Below, one piece after another: positions 24,651 through 33,169 of a stretch of DNA of 64,000 nucleotides. This DNA comes from Parafrigoribacterium_A soli (GTDB lineage: Bacteria; Actinomycetota; Actinomycetes; Actinomycetales; Microbacteriaceae): the NCBI RefSeq assembly GCF_040227235.1, contig NZ_JBELNZ010000004.1:434001-498000 (forward strand), given 5' to 3'. Each line of letters opens with the position of its first letter. Position 1 is the stretch's first letter. The translations under genes and the position numbers were made by a program. Below the pieces are notes generated by a model. The model did not search any database, was not told the origin of the DNA, and saw only the letters and a list, made by a program, of their open reading frames with translations.

Positions 24651-25669
24651 GCGACGCGGTCGAGCCCGGCCTGAGCGGCACCCAGAAGGTCGCCGTCGTG
24701 CTCATGAACATGGACAGTCAGCGCGCCGCAGGTGTGCTGAAGGAGTTCAGCGAGCACGAGGCCGAGGAGATCGTCGCCGAGATCGTGCGCCTGCGCCGGG
24801 TCGATTCCGTCGTCGCCGAGAAGACGCTCAGCGAATTCCACGACATGACCGTGCGCAGTGCAGCGCTCGCACGAGGTGGACGTGACGTCGCCGTGGGGCT
24901 GCTGGAGGCATCCTTCGGAGCGGAGCGCGCCGCCGGCGTGATGAACCGCGTCGCCTCGAGCATGGCCGGCAAGGCCTTCGAGTTCCTGGAGCAGACCGAG
25001 CCGCGTCACGTCGTCGCACTGCTCGAGGGCGAACTGCCGCAGACCATCGCGCTCGTGCTCGCACACCTGCGGCCCGAGTTCGCCTCCCCCATCATCTCCG
25101 GCCTCGACGAGGCCCTCCGCACCGACGTCGCCCGCTGCATCGCCACCATGGGCACCGCAACACCGGAGGCGGTCAGAATCGTCACCGACACCCTGCGGGT
25201 GCGGGCCGGCGCCGTCGTCTCCCTCACCGACACCGTCGAGGTGGTCGGCGGCATCCAACCGCTGGTCGACATCATCAACCGGGCGGATGTCGCCACCGAG
25301 CGCGCACTGCTCGAATCGCTCGATGAGAACGACCCGGATCTCGCCGAAGAGGTGCGCTCGCGCATGCTCACCTTCGCCGACATCGTCAAGCTCGAGCCGC
25401 GCGACGTGCAGCAGGTGCTGCGTGGCATCGACGCGGGCGTGCTCGCCGTGGCGATGAAGGGCTCGCCGGAGGTCGTCATCGAGATCATCCGGTCCAACCT
25501 CTCCGAACGCAACCGCGAGATCCTCGACGACGAGGTCAAGATCCTCGGGCCGGTGCGCGTGTCGCAGGTGGAGGAGGCTCGCGCCGACATCGTGCGCGCC
25601 ATTCGCGACCTCGAATCGCAGGGCAGCATCACCGTGCAACGCGGCGAGGAGGACGAATATGTCTATTGA
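24647..25669 (+). CDS. fliG: Flagellar motor switch protein FliG
   Basis: FliG (340 aa) of the C-ring transmits torque. The N-terminal domain (GLSGTQKVAVVLMNMDSQRA), the middle domain with the EHPQ-like segment (FLEQTEPRHVVALLEGELPQ), and the C-terminal torque helix with alternating charges (FADIVKLEPRDVQQVLRGID, LDDEVKILGPVRVSQVEEAR) are all present. It starts with ATG overlapping fliF and ends 11 nt into fliH. Confidence 0.96.
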   Translation: MSDAVEPGLSGTQKVAVVLMNMDSQRAAGVLKEFSEHEAEEIVAEIVRLRRVDSVVAEKTLSEFHDMTVRSAALARGGRDVAVGLLEASFGAERAAGVMNRVASSMAGKAFEFLEQTEPRHVVALLEGELPQTIALVLAHLRPEFASPIISGLDEALRTDVARCIATMGTATPEAVRIVTDTLRVRAGAVVSLTDTVEVVGGIQPLVDIINRADVATERALLESLDENDPDLAEEVRSRMLTFADIVKLEPRDVQQVLRGIDAGVLAVAMKGSPEVVIEIIRSNLSERNREILDDEVKILGPVRVSQVEEARADIVRAIRDLESQGSITVQRGEEDEYVY

Positions 25670-26279
25670 TTCGGGCTTCGCCGCACTGACCTTTCCCGCG
25701 CTCAAGCACCCCAACCAGGATGCGATGGATGCGCAGGCGCGCACCCGCGGGCATGCGGCCGGTTACGCTTCGGGCCTTCGCGCTGCGGCGAGGGAGGCTG
25801 AGGCGCGCGTCGTCGAATTGAACGCCGAGACCACGGCGATGCTGAACGTTCGCAACGCGCAGCTCGACGCGGCCCTCGCTGCCCTCGATACGGCGGCCCG
25901 CCAACTGCACGATCGCGCGATTCCCACCATCGAACAGGCGCAGGATGTGCTCGTCTCGAGCGCCATCGAACTCGCCGAGGCGATCCTCGGCTACGAACTG
26001 GCCGACGGCCCGCGTTCCGCTCGCGCCGCGCTGGCCCGGGTGCTCGAGCACGCGGACCCGAAGATGCTTCTGACCGTCCGGATGCACCCGGCCGACATCG
26101 CCGAGCTCGACGGAACGGCACCCGACGCCGCGCACAGCGCGTCCGGCGTAGAGATCGTCGCCGACGCGAGCCTGGAGCGCGGCGACGCCCTGGGTGACTT
26201 CGCCGACGGATACCTGGATGCGCGCATCCGCACCGCCCTGGATCGCGCCAGGGCAGCACTGCTTGGGGAGACGATATGA
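25659..26279 (+). CDS. fliH: Flagellar export ATPase regulator FliH
   Basis: A 206-aa FliH-type stalk protein. It has a Gly/Ala-spaced helical N-terminus (ARTRGHAAGYASGLRAAARE), a long alpha-helical stretch, then a FliH/HrpE C-terminal domain (LVSSAIELAEAILGYELADG, LLTVRMHPADIAELDG, GVEIVADASLERGDALGDFA) with the terminal EVDGRLDARI-like YLDARIRTALDRAR. It sits between fliG and the ATPase fliI, whose activity it restrains and links to the C-ring. The start overlaps fliG by 11 nt. Confidence 0.9.
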   Translation: MSIDSGFAALTFPALKHPNQDAMDAQARTRGHAAGYASGLRAAAREAEARVVELNAETTAMLNVRNAQLDAALAALDTAARQLHDRAIPTIEQAQDVLVSSAIELAEAILGYELADGPRSARAALARVLEHADPKMLLTVRMHPADIAELDGTAPDAAHSASGVEIVADASLERGDALGDFADGYLDARIRTALDRARAALLGETI

Positions 26280-27604
26280 CGACGACCTGGCGTCCCCACG
26301 CCGCAGAGTTCACGGCCGCCGTCGCCTCTGTGGCACCCCAACGCGTCGGCGTCGTCTCCTCCATTATTGGGCTCGGGGTTGAACTGAGCGGTCTCGATTG
26401 CGCCATCGGCGACCTCGTGACCATCGGCGAAGAGCCGGGCATCGAAGCCGAGGTGGTCGCGACGACGAGAACCGGTGTGCGCTGCATGCCGCTGGGAAAG
26501 ATGGTGGGCGTCGGCGCTGGTGCACCGGCACGGTCCAGCCGCCGTCCCAATCTCGTTCCTACCGGCCGCGGCCTCCTCGGGCGGGTACTCGACGGCCTCG
26601 GGCGGCCGATCGACGGCAAGGGACCGCTCTCCAGCAGCGGCTACGTGTCGCTCGACAATGACACGCCATCCGCGATGCACCGCGCCCGCATCACCACCCC
26701 GCTGCCGCTCGGGGTGCGCGTGCTCGACACGCTCACCACGGTGGGCAAGGGTCAGCGCCTCGGCCTCTTCGCAGGTTCCGGCGTGGGCAAGTCCTCGCTG
26801 CTATCCATGATCGCCAGGGGCACGGAGGCGGAGGTCTCGGTCATTGCCCTCGTCGGCGAGCGCGGCCGCGAGGTTCGCGAGTTTCTCGAGGACGACCTCG
26901 GACCGGAGGGCCTCGCGCGCTCCATCGTCGTCGTCTCCACCTCGGACGAGCCAGCACTCATGCGACTTCGCGCCGCCTTCGTCGCCACCCGCATCGCCGA
27001 GTCATTCCGCGACGGCGGTGCGGATGTCATGCTCATGATGGACTCGCTGACCCGCGTCGCGATGGCCCAGCGCGAAATCGGCCTCTCCGTCGGCGAACCT
27101 CCCGCAACCCGCGGCTACCCGCCGTCGACCTTCTCGCTCCTCGCCCAACTGCTCGAACGAGCCGGCACGGCGGAAACCGGCTCCGTCACGGGCATCTACA
27201 CGGTGCTCGTGGATGGCGACGACCACAACGAACCCATCGCCGACGCAGCTCGCTCGATCCTCGACGGTCACGTCGTGCTCGACCGCAAGCTCGCCGTTCT
27301 CGGCCACTTCCCCTCCGTGGATGCCCTCGCCTCGATCTCGCGCGTCGCCAGCAGGGTCAACACCCGTGAGCACTCCGCCGCGGCCGTCGCGCTGCGTAAG
27401 GTGCTCGCCGCCCGAAAGTCCGCGCAGGACCTGCTCGATGTCGGCGCGTACCACCAGGGCAGCAACCCGCTCGTGGATGCCGCCGTTCAGCACGAGGCAG
27501 CGATCAACGCCTTCCTGCAGCAGGGCATGGACGAACGCGTCACGGCAGAGGCATCCTGGGCCTGGCTCGAGAGCCTCAACTCCGCGATGGCGGTGCCCGC
27601 ATGA
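26276..27604 (+). CDS. fliI: Flagellar type III export ATPase
   Basis: FliI (442 aa). Walker A is GLFAGSGVGKSSLLSMIARG and Walker B is DVMLMMDSLTRVAMAQREIG. The F1-beta-like segments GERGREVREFLEDDLG and PPATRGYPPSTFSLLAQLLE are also present. It energises substrate unfolding at the export gate with FliH and FliJ. Neighbours fliH and fliJ overlap it by 4 bp on each side. Confidence 0.97.
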   Translation: MTTTWRPHAAEFTAAVASVAPQRVGVVSSIIGLGVELSGLDCAIGDLVTIGEEPGIEAEVVATTRTGVRCMPLGKMVGVGAGAPARSSRRPNLVPTGRGLLGRVLDGLGRPIDGKGPLSSSGYVSLDNDTPSAMHRARITTPLPLGVRVLDTLTTVGKGQRLGLFAGSGVGKSSLLSMIARGTEAEVSVIALVGERGREVREFLEDDLGPEGLARSIVVVSTSDEPALMRLRAAFVATRIAESFRDGGADVMLMMDSLTRVAMAQREIGLSVGEPPATRGYPPSTFSLLAQLLERAGTAETGSVTGIYTVLVDGDDHNEPIADAARSILDGHVVLDRKLAVLGHFPSVDALASISRVASRVNTREHSAAAVALRKVLAARKSAQDLLDVGAYHQGSNPLVDAAVQHEAAINAFLQQGMDERVTAEASWAWLESLNSAMAVPA

Positions 27605-28035
27605 GCCGCCAGTTCTCGCTCGCAGGGCTGCTGCGCCTTCGCCACCTGCAGCAGGACGAGGCCGCGGGCCAGCTCGCCTCCGCGAACGCTCGCCTCGACA
27701 GCACCTCGGTGCAGCGTAATCGGGCCAGGGCCGCACTCGGTGCGACGCGCTCGGATATCAGTAGCACGGAATCGCTCTATGCCATGGCCGCCGGCCGGGC
27801 ATCCATGCGCAGCATGCTTGCCGACCTCGACTCGATGCTCGTGCAGCAGCGCGCCGAGACCGAGCAGGCGACCGCGGCGTACGGCACCGCTCGCGCGAAG
27901 GCCGTGGCGCTCGAAAAGCTCGAGGCGAAGCACCTCGAGACCGTGATGGTCGAGGAGCTGCGCGCCGAACAGACCGTGATCGACGAGATCGCCTCCACCG
28001 CGTGGCACGCCGATCGTGAAGGGACCAGATCATGA
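27601..28035 (+). CDS. fliJ: Flagellar export protein FliJ
   Basis: A 144-aa coiled-coil protein (FSLAGLLRLRHLQQDEAAGQ at the start; EKLEAKHLETVMVEELRAEQ near the end), matching the FliJ architecture that inserts into the FliI hexamer. Sequence identity in this family is low, so position between fliI and fliK is part of the evidence. It overlaps both neighbours by 4 bp. Confidence 0.86.
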   Translation: MSRQFSLAGLLRLRHLQQDEAAGQLASANARLDSTSVQRNRARAALGATRSDISSTESLYAMAAGRASMRSMLADLDSMLVQQRAETEQATAAYGTARAKAVALEKLEAKHLETVMVEELRAEQTVIDEIASTAWHADREGTRS

Positions 28036-29723
28036 GCATCAGCAACTTCCTGCTCGCGAGCGCGACCGCGCCCGAGCGTTCCGCAGCGCCCGTCAAGGGC
28101 ACCAGCTCCCAGGGCGACGCGTTCGGCGCCGCCATGCAGCAGGCCATGGGCGCCCGCGCGGGTGATCGCGCCGCCGCTCGCCACAGCGCGCCGGAGCGCA
28201 GGGACCCCGCCGCTCGCGAGGCCGCGCACCAGCCTCGGCAGTCCGACGGCGAGCCGAGGGGCACGGATGTTCGGGCAGCCGCGAAGGAATCCGCGACGAC
28301 CCAGCGACCCGACTCCGATCCGCGTCAGGGCGCCGTGAACCAGGACGCGCAAGCGACCGCATCGACCACGGATGTCCCGACCGGCCAGGCGACCATCGAC
28401 CAGACTTCGACACAGACATTGGCTCAGGCGGCCGGTCAGGTGACGACGGCGCAGGCCACCGTCGCTCAGCCCTTTGCCGCGCAGGCGGCGGCCGCTCAGG
28501 CATCGATGGTGCCGGCGACGATCGTCGCCGACCCCGCCGCACAGCTCGCCGCAACCGTCCCCGCACAGGCGGCCGCTGCTGGCGCAGCGATCGCGACGGC
28601 TCCTGTCAGTGTCGCGGCCGTGGCGACCGCGAGCGTGCGGCCCACGGTAATCGAGAAGACGGCCACCCCTGTTCCCGCCACGGCACCGGCAAGCGTGAGC
28701 GCCGCGGCAAGCACTGCCACCGTCCTTCCTGGCGCAGCAGCTGCGGCGGCGCAAGCGCCGACGCCTGCACCGGCAACCACGTCGCTCGCGGCGAGCGGCA
28801 CAAGCGGCACAACCGCCACGGCAACGCCGACCGCACCGCTGGCGACCGCGCCGCTGAACCCGGCCGGTCCCGCGGTTGTTGCCACGCCCGCTGCGGCCGC
28901 ATCCGCTGCGGCCCAGCCTGCGAGCGCACCGGCACTTGACGACGCCACCGCGCAGGCCAAGGCGGCACGCCCCGCTGCCAACCACGCGAACGACGAGGCT
29001 GCGGCGCCGGCGACCCAGACGGCCGTGCCCGCCCCGACCGTGACAGCACCATCCGCCGACGCTAACCAGGCCACCCCGGCACAGCCGGCGGCAGCCCAGC
29101 CCGTCTCGAGCGCCACGACCGTCGCGCAGGCGGCGCAGGTGCAGGTCGCGCCGGTCGCCACCACCTCCGTTGCCGCGACACAGGCGGCCGCTCCCGCCGC
29201 CCCGCCCGCGCCTCCGTCACCACCGCTGGCCACGCAACTCTCGCAACCGATCGTCGCTCTCACCAGGGCGGCATCCGGTGACCACGTCGTCACGCTGAGC
29301 GTGACGCCAGACAACCTCGGGCCGGTGACCGTGCGCGCGCACGTCGGTTCGCAGGGCATCCGCATCGAACTGTTCGCTCCTAACGACCTCGGTCGCGACG
29401 CCCTCCGCGGCATCATGCCGGAGCTTCGGCGCGACCTCGCGGGCACCGGCATGAACAGCAACCTGCAGCTCTCCACCCAGAACCAGCCCACCAGCACCGC
29501 AACCGCGGGCAACCAGCAGGGCGGCGGCGCGGGCACGAACAGCGGTCTCGGCTTCGGCCAGGGCGGCACCAATGGCAACAACGGCAACCAGGATGGCGCC
29601 GCTTCACGATCCGAGCGCGGTCCAGCGCTCGGCTCACCCCGCATGGACGCACAAGACGCTGAACCGACTCGCACGACCGTGCGATCCGGCCAGCATGCAT
29701 CTTCCATCGACGTGATGGCCTAG
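28032..29723 (+). CDS. fliK: Flagellar hook-length control protein
   Basis: A 563-aa FliK. The first ~400 residues are a low-complexity Ala/Thr/Pro/Gln-rich ruler with only scattered charges. The C-terminal Flg_hook domain (about residues 410-480) has VVTLSVTPDNLGPVTVRAHV, GIRIELFAPNDLGRDALRGI and LRRDLAGTGMNSNLQLST. A Gly/Asn/Gln-rich tail follows. The protein measures hook length and switches export specificity through FlhB. The alanine-rich ruler gives long spurious reading frames on the opposite strand. It is followed 17 bp later by flgD. Confidence 0.9.
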   Translation: MSISNFLLASATAPERSAAPVKGTSSQGDAFGAAMQQAMGARAGDRAAARHSAPERRDPAAREAAHQPRQSDGEPRGTDVRAAAKESATTQRPDSDPRQGAVNQDAQATASTTDVPTGQATIDQTSTQTLAQAAGQVTTAQATVAQPFAAQAAAAQASMVPATIVADPAAQLAATVPAQAAAAGAAIATAPVSVAAVATASVRPTVIEKTATPVPATAPASVSAAASTATVLPGAAAAAAQAPTPAPATTSLAASGTSGTTATATPTAPLATAPLNPAGPAVVATPAAAASAAAQPASAPALDDATAQAKAARPAANHANDEAAAPATQTAVPAPTVTAPSADANQATPAQPAAAQPVSSATTVAQAAQVQVAPVATTSVAATQAAAPAAPPAPPSPPLATQLSQPIVALTRAASGDHVVTLSVTPDNLGPVTVRAHVGSQGIRIELFAPNDLGRDALRGIMPELRRDLAGTGMNSNLQLSTQNQPTSTATAGNQQGGGAGTNSGLGFGQGGTNGNNGNQDGAASRSERGPALGSPRMDAQDAEPTRTTVRSGQHASSIDVMA

Positions 29724-29740
29724 CAGGGAAGAAGACGACC

Positions 29741-30169
29741 ATGACAGCAGCAGTTGCTGGCGTAGCCAGCACACAGGGCGCCGGAGGCATGTATGCCACC
29801 GCGCCCACTCGAACGCCCAAGCAGACGCTCGACAGCGAGGCGTTCATGTCCCTCCTCGTGACCCAGTTGAAGAACCAGGATCCGAGCTCGCCGATGGACA
29901 CCAACCAGATGATCGGCCAGACCACGCAGCTCGCGATGATGGAGCAGCTCACCAGCCTGAGCAGCACCGGCACCGAGAGCTTCGCACTGCAGATGCGCAT
30001 CGCCGCATCGTCGATGATCGGCCAGAAGGTCAGCTACGCGGACGCGAACGGCACGACCATCAGCGGCACCGCTAGCGCCGTCTCGTTCGCCGGTCCGAAA
30101 CCCACCGTCACCGTGAACGGTGTCGAGGTCGCCCTCGACTCCATCTCCGGCGTCACCTCGACATCCTGA
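29741..30169 (+). CDS. flgD: Flagellar hook cap/scaffold protein FlgD
   Basis: FlgD (142 aa) caps the growing hook. The conserved N-terminal block is LDSEAFMSLLVTQLKNQDPS followed by PMDTNQMIGQTTQLAMMEQL, and a short C-terminal part (MIGQKVSYADANGTTISG) follows. It is shorter than proteobacterial FlgD (~220 aa) because the Tudor/FnIII insert is reduced, as in several Gram-positives. The ATG at 29741 is preceded by AGGGAAGAAG. Confidence 0.92.
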   Translation: MTAAVAGVASTQGAGGMYATAPTRTPKQTLDSEAFMSLLVTQLKNQDPSSPMDTNQMIGQTTQLAMMEQLTSLSSTGTESFALQMRIAASSMIGQKVSYADANGTTISGTASAVSFAGPKPTVTVNGVEVALDSISGVTSTS

Positions 30170-30214
30170 ACACCCTGAACTTCTCACGCACCAACCATTG
30201 AAAGGCGCAACACC

Positions 30215-31393
30215 ATGCTTCGTTCGCTCTACTCCGGAATCTCCGGTCTCCGCTCACACCAGACCATGCTCGACGTGACCGCGAACAACATCGCCAACGT
30301 CAACACGGTCGCCTTCAAGGCATCCGCAACGCAGTTCGAAGACACCCTCTCGCAGCTCACCAAGGGTGCGAGCAGCCCGCAGGCGACCACGGGTGGTACG
30401 AACCCCGCCCAGATCGGTCTCGGTGTGAAGGTGGCGGGCATCTCCACCAACTTCGCGCAGGGTTCAACCCAGTCCACCGGTCGCGCGCTCGACGTGATGA
30501 TCTCGGGCGACGGCTTCTTCATCACCTCGAGCGGCGGGCAGACCGCCTACACCCGCGCGGGTGCGCTCGACTTCGACCCGCAGGGTCGCCTGGTGACGCC
30601 TGACGGCGCCATCGTGCAGGGCTGGACCGCGGTCGACGGTGTCGTCGACGCGGGCGGACCCGTCGGCAACGTCACCCTTCCGAAGAACGCGGTCTCCCCC
30701 GCCATCGCCACCACCACGGCGAAGGTCGGCGGCAACCTGCCGGGCGACGCGGCGACCGGAACCGTGCTCACGCGCGACACCACCGTCTATGACGCGAGCG
30801 GCAACGCTTCGCAACTGTCGCTCACCTTCACCAAGACGGCAGCCGGATGGGACGCGAGCTACAGCGACGGAGCCACGCCACCCACGGTCACCACCACGTC
30901 GATGGCGTTCACCAACGGCAAGCTCACGAGCGGCACCTCGATCACCGCGGCCGGAGTCGCCATCGACCTCAGCACCGCGACCGGATACGCGGGCCTGACC
31001 ACGGCATCCATCACCGACCAGAACGGTCGCGACGCCGGAACGCTGCAGACCTTCACGCTCTCGCCCGACGGCACGCTCGTCGGTTCGTTCAGCAACGGGG
31101 CATCGCAGGCGATCGGACAGATCGCGCTGGCCACCTTCGTGAACCCGAGCGGTCTGCAGAAGGCCGGATCGTCGTCATACACGTCCACGTTCAACTCAGG
31201 TGCGGCCCAGCTCGGCGTGGCCGGGCAGAGCGGACTGGGCTCGCTCACGAGCGGCGCGCTCGAGATGTCGAACGTCGACCTCTCGCAGGAGTTCACCAAC
31301 CTGATCGTCGCCCAGCGCGGCTTCCAGGCGAACGCCCGCATCATCACCACCTCGGATGACGTGCTGCAGGAGCTGACCAACCTCAAGCGCTAG
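30215..31393 (+). CDS. flgE: Flagellar hook protein FlgE
   Basis: Hook subunit of 392 aa. The N-terminal motif LRSLYSGISGLRSHQTMLDV then TANNIANVNTVAFKAS, the internal GDGFFITSSGGQTAYTRAGA, and the C-terminal VDLSQEFTNLIVAQRGFQAN then ARIITTSDDVLQELTNLKR are all diagnostic. It is the only hook/distal-rod-type gene in the window; no flgF or flgG is seen. RBS GAAAGGCG upstream of the ATG. It is the last gene before the repeat cluster and GIY-YIG gene. Confidence 0.96.
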   Translation: MLRSLYSGISGLRSHQTMLDVTANNIANVNTVAFKASATQFEDTLSQLTKGASSPQATTGGTNPAQIGLGVKVAGISTNFAQGSTQSTGRALDVMISGDGFFITSSGGQTAYTRAGALDFDPQGRLVTPDGAIVQGWTAVDGVVDAGGPVGNVTLPKNAVSPAIATTTAKVGGNLPGDAATGTVLTRDTTVYDASGNASQLSLTFTKTAAGWDASYSDGATPPTVTTTSMAFTNGKLTSGTSITAAGVAIDLSTATGYAGLTTASITDQNGRDAGTLQTFTLSPDGTLVGSFSNGASQAIGQIALATFVNPSGLQKAGSSSYTSTFNSGAAQLGVAGQSGLGSLTSGALEMSNVDLSQEFTNLIVAQRGFQANARIITTSDDVLQELTNLKR

Positions 31394-31401
31394 TCCCTCG
31401 C

Positions 31402-31442
31402 TTCGGCAGGCTCGGTGACGTTCGGTCACTGAGCCTGCCGAA
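31402..31442. terminator. Hairpin after flgE (diverged repeat pair)
   Basis: TTCGGCAGGCTCGGTGAC and GTCACTGAGCCTGCCGAA with a 5-nt loop, beginning 8 nt after the flgE stop. It is a diverged pair of the dispersed repeat, well placed as terminator of the long flgB-flgE unit. Confidence 0.75.
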
Positions 31443-31454
31443 TCCATGTTCCCG

Positions 31455-31510
31455 CGCTTCGACAGGCTCAGCGACCGACAGGCTCGTTTCCTGAGCCTGT
31501 CGAAGGGAAC
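31455..31510. repeat. Repeat pair overlapping 3' end of GIY-YIG gene
   Basis: Forward copy followed by GACAGGCTCG and a reverse copy (TGAGCCTGTCGAAGGGAAC). It supplies the last ~14 codons and the stop codon of the GIY-YIG gene on the minus strand. Confidence 0.82.
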
Positions 31511-31779
31511 CTGCGAGCAAGCGCTGGCAGATCCTCGAGCCGGCCGTCGATGAGCGCCTGCTTCTTCGCGCGACTCCATCCCTGAATCTGCTTCTCGCGC
31601 ACAAACGCCGTCTCGACACTCTCGGATGCTTCGGCAAAGACGAGTTCGACCGGGCGATGCTTGCGGGTGAAGTTCGATCCCTCACCCAGGTTGTGCTGCG
31701 CCAATCTCCGCTCAAGGTCGAGCGTGCTTCCCGTGTAGAACGCGCCGTTCGCGCAACGCACGATATAGACCCAGGCCAT
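31468..31779 (-). CDS. GIY-YIG nuclease-domain protein
   Basis: A 103-aa protein of the small UPF0213/UvrC-type GIY-YIG family. The core is VYIVRCANGAFYTGSTLDLE with conserved Tyr residues, then RRLAQHNLGEG, and the catalytic-side helix with VREKQIQGWSRAKKQALI containing the Glu. It is encoded against the flagellar genes and sits alone inside the locus. Copies of the dispersed repeat lie on both sides, and the C-terminal residues RRFPSTGSGNEPVGR are translated from the repeat itself, so the ancestral C-terminus was probably replaced. Role unknown; nuclease activity is inferred. Confidence 0.88.
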   Translation of the reverse strand: MAWVYIVRCANGAFYTGSTLDLERRLAQHNLGEGSNFTRKHRPVELVFAEASESVETAFVREKQIQGWSRAKKQALIDGRLEDLPALARRFPSTGSGNEPVGR

Positions 31780-31830
31780 CGGGCGAGTGTTGCCGACTCG
31801 CGGCGCAGGTGTGCGAGTTCTCCACAGGGC

Positions 31831-31883
31831 GCTTCGACAGGCTCAGCGACCGACAGGCTCGTTCCCTGAGGTTGTCGAGGGGA
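31831..31883. repeat. Repeat pair upstream of GIY-YIG gene
   Basis: Forward copy (31831-31852) and diverged reverse copy (31863-31883), same layout as the pair at 31455-31510 including the intervening GACAGGCTCG. Confidence 0.8.
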
Positions 31884-31892
31884 ACCTGCCAC

Positions 31893-31953
31893 GCGCTTCG
31901 ACAGGCTCAGCGACCGAACCACACGCTCCGCTTCGACAGGCTCAGCGACCGAC
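31893..31953 (+). repeat. Two tandem forward repeat copies
   Basis: Two direct copies of CGCTTCGACAGGCTCAGCGA (31893-31918 and 31929-31953) immediately before the flbD promoter. Confidence 0.8.
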
Positions 31954-31974
31954 GCCCGAGGCGGAAGCCACGCC

Positions 31975-32001
31975 TAACGGGGCGGAGGAGCCGGCCGATA
32001 G
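31975..32001 (+). promoter_or_regulatory. Sigma-28-like promoter of flbD-motA-motB
   Basis: TAAC (31975-31978), 15 bp, GCCGATAG (31994-32001). The leader is about 47 nt. Confidence 0.82.
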
Positions 32002-32054
32002 TGGTCTGTGATGGCTCAGGATGAGCCTGATTTAACGTATCCAGGGATGGGATC

Positions 32055-32369
32055 ATGATTGTTGTCACGCGGCTGAACGATACTCAGTTCGCCGTCAACC
32101 CTGATCTCATCGAACGCATCAACGCGAATCCGGATACGACGCTGGTCATGGTCGACGGCGCAAAGTACATCGTCACCGAGTCCATGAGCGAGATCATCGA
32201 ACGGATCGCCCAGTATCGCGCACGCGTCGTCTCGCTGGCCCAGAATCTCTCCGTTGCCGAGCAGCCACAGGCAGGCCGGCAGTTGGGCGTCATTCCCTTT
32301 CCCGAGACTGCAGCCGACCCGACGGACGCACACGAAGAACCACTGCCCTCGCGCCCCAGGAAGCTGTAA
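32055..32369 (+). CDS. flbD: FlbD/SwrD-like flagellar protein
   Basis: A 104-aa protein whose first ~70 residues match the FlbD/SwrD family (MIVVTRLNDTQFAVNPDLIE, then ANPDTTLVMVDGAKYIVTES). In Bacillus, SwrD increases motor torque and lies before the stator or switch genes. The position just before motA agrees with that role. The C-terminal ~35 residues are a Pro/Ala-rich tail. RBS AGGGATGGG before the ATG. Its TAA shares a base with the motA ATG. Confidence 0.88.
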   Translation: MIVVTRLNDTQFAVNPDLIERINANPDTTLVMVDGAKYIVTESMSEIIERIAQYRARVVSLAQNLSVAEQPQAGRQLGVIPFPETAADPTDAHEEPLPSRPRKL

Positions 32370-33169
32370 TGGATCCCGCAACACTCATCGGAATCGTCGT
32401 TGCGTTCGGCGCACTCCTCGCCATGCTCACCATGGAGGGGAGCAGCGTCTCAGCCATCCTCATCCCGGCGCCCATGGTGCTCGTCTTCGGTGCCACGATC
32501 GCCGTCGGCATCGCCGGAGGAACGATCAAGGACTTCCTCATCGCCATCAAGGCGCTGCCCAGCACGTTCCGTGGCAAGACCCACGACCCGGAAGAGGTCA
32601 TCAACAGGGTCGTGTCGCTCGCCGAGAAGGCGCGCAGCGAGGGCCTGCTGTCGCTTGAGCAGGAGGCGGACGACTCCGACGACACCTTCCTCCGCAGCGC
32701 CCTGCAGAACATCGCAGACGGTACGGATGGCGACGAGCTGCGCATCCTGCTTGAGGACGAGATCGAGACCCAGGCCAAGCTCGGTCGCACGGCGGCCAAG
32801 TTCTTCAACAGCCTCGGTGGATACGCCCCGACAATCGGCATCATCGGAACCGTCGTCTCGCTCACGCACGTGCTCGAAAACCTGTCATCGCCGGCAACAC
32901 TCGGCCCGATGATTGCGAGCGCCTTCGTAGCGACCCTCTGGGGTCTGCTGTCGGCCAACTTCCTGTGGCTCCCCATCGGCGCCAGAATGAAGCGTCTCTC
33001 CGAACTCGAGATCGAGGGCAAGACGCTCCTCATGGAGGGCGTACTCGCCGTACAGGCTGGCAGCCAGCCGCGACTGCTCGGTGAGCGGCTGCGCGCGATG
33101 ATTCCGTCCGCGCCGCAAAAGGCCGCCAAGAGCGGCAAAGCCGACAAAGACGACGCGGCCGCGGCATGA
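32369..33169 (+). CDS. motA: Flagellar stator protein MotA
   Basis: MotA (266 aa), ion-channel stator subunit. There are four membrane segments (ATLIGIVVAFGALLAMLTME, ILIPAPMVLVFGATIAVGIA, and the TM3-TM4 pair GGYAPTIGIIGTVVSLTHVL and IASAFVATLWGLLSANFLWL). The cytoplasmic loop carries charged residues (KARSEGLLSLEQEADDSDDT), and the conserved Pro/Gly motif of TM3 is present. It overlaps motB by 4 bp. No separate pomA/motP pair is seen. Confidence 0.95.
   Translation: MDPATLIGIVVAFGALLAMLTMEGSSVSAILIPAPMVLVFGATIAVGIAGGTIKDFLIAIKALPSTFRGKTHDPEEVINRVVSLAEKARSEGLLSLEQEADDSDDTFLRSALQNIADGTDGDELRILLEDEIETQAKLGRTAAKFFNSLGGYAPTIGIIGTVVSLTHVLENLSSPATLGPMIASAFVATLWGLLSANFLWLPIGARMKRLSELEIEGKTLLMEGVLAVQAGSQPRLLGERLRAMIPSAPQKAAKSGKADKDDAAAA

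Noticed and set aside
28496..29707. 403-codon minus-strand Ala/Val-rich frame opposite fliK
   Set aside because: Mirror of the low-complexity Ala/Thr ruler of FliK, not a membrane protein gene.
31402..31953. CRISPR array
   Set aside because: Repeats are palindromic, in both orientations and unevenly spaced, with no unique spacers or cas genes.
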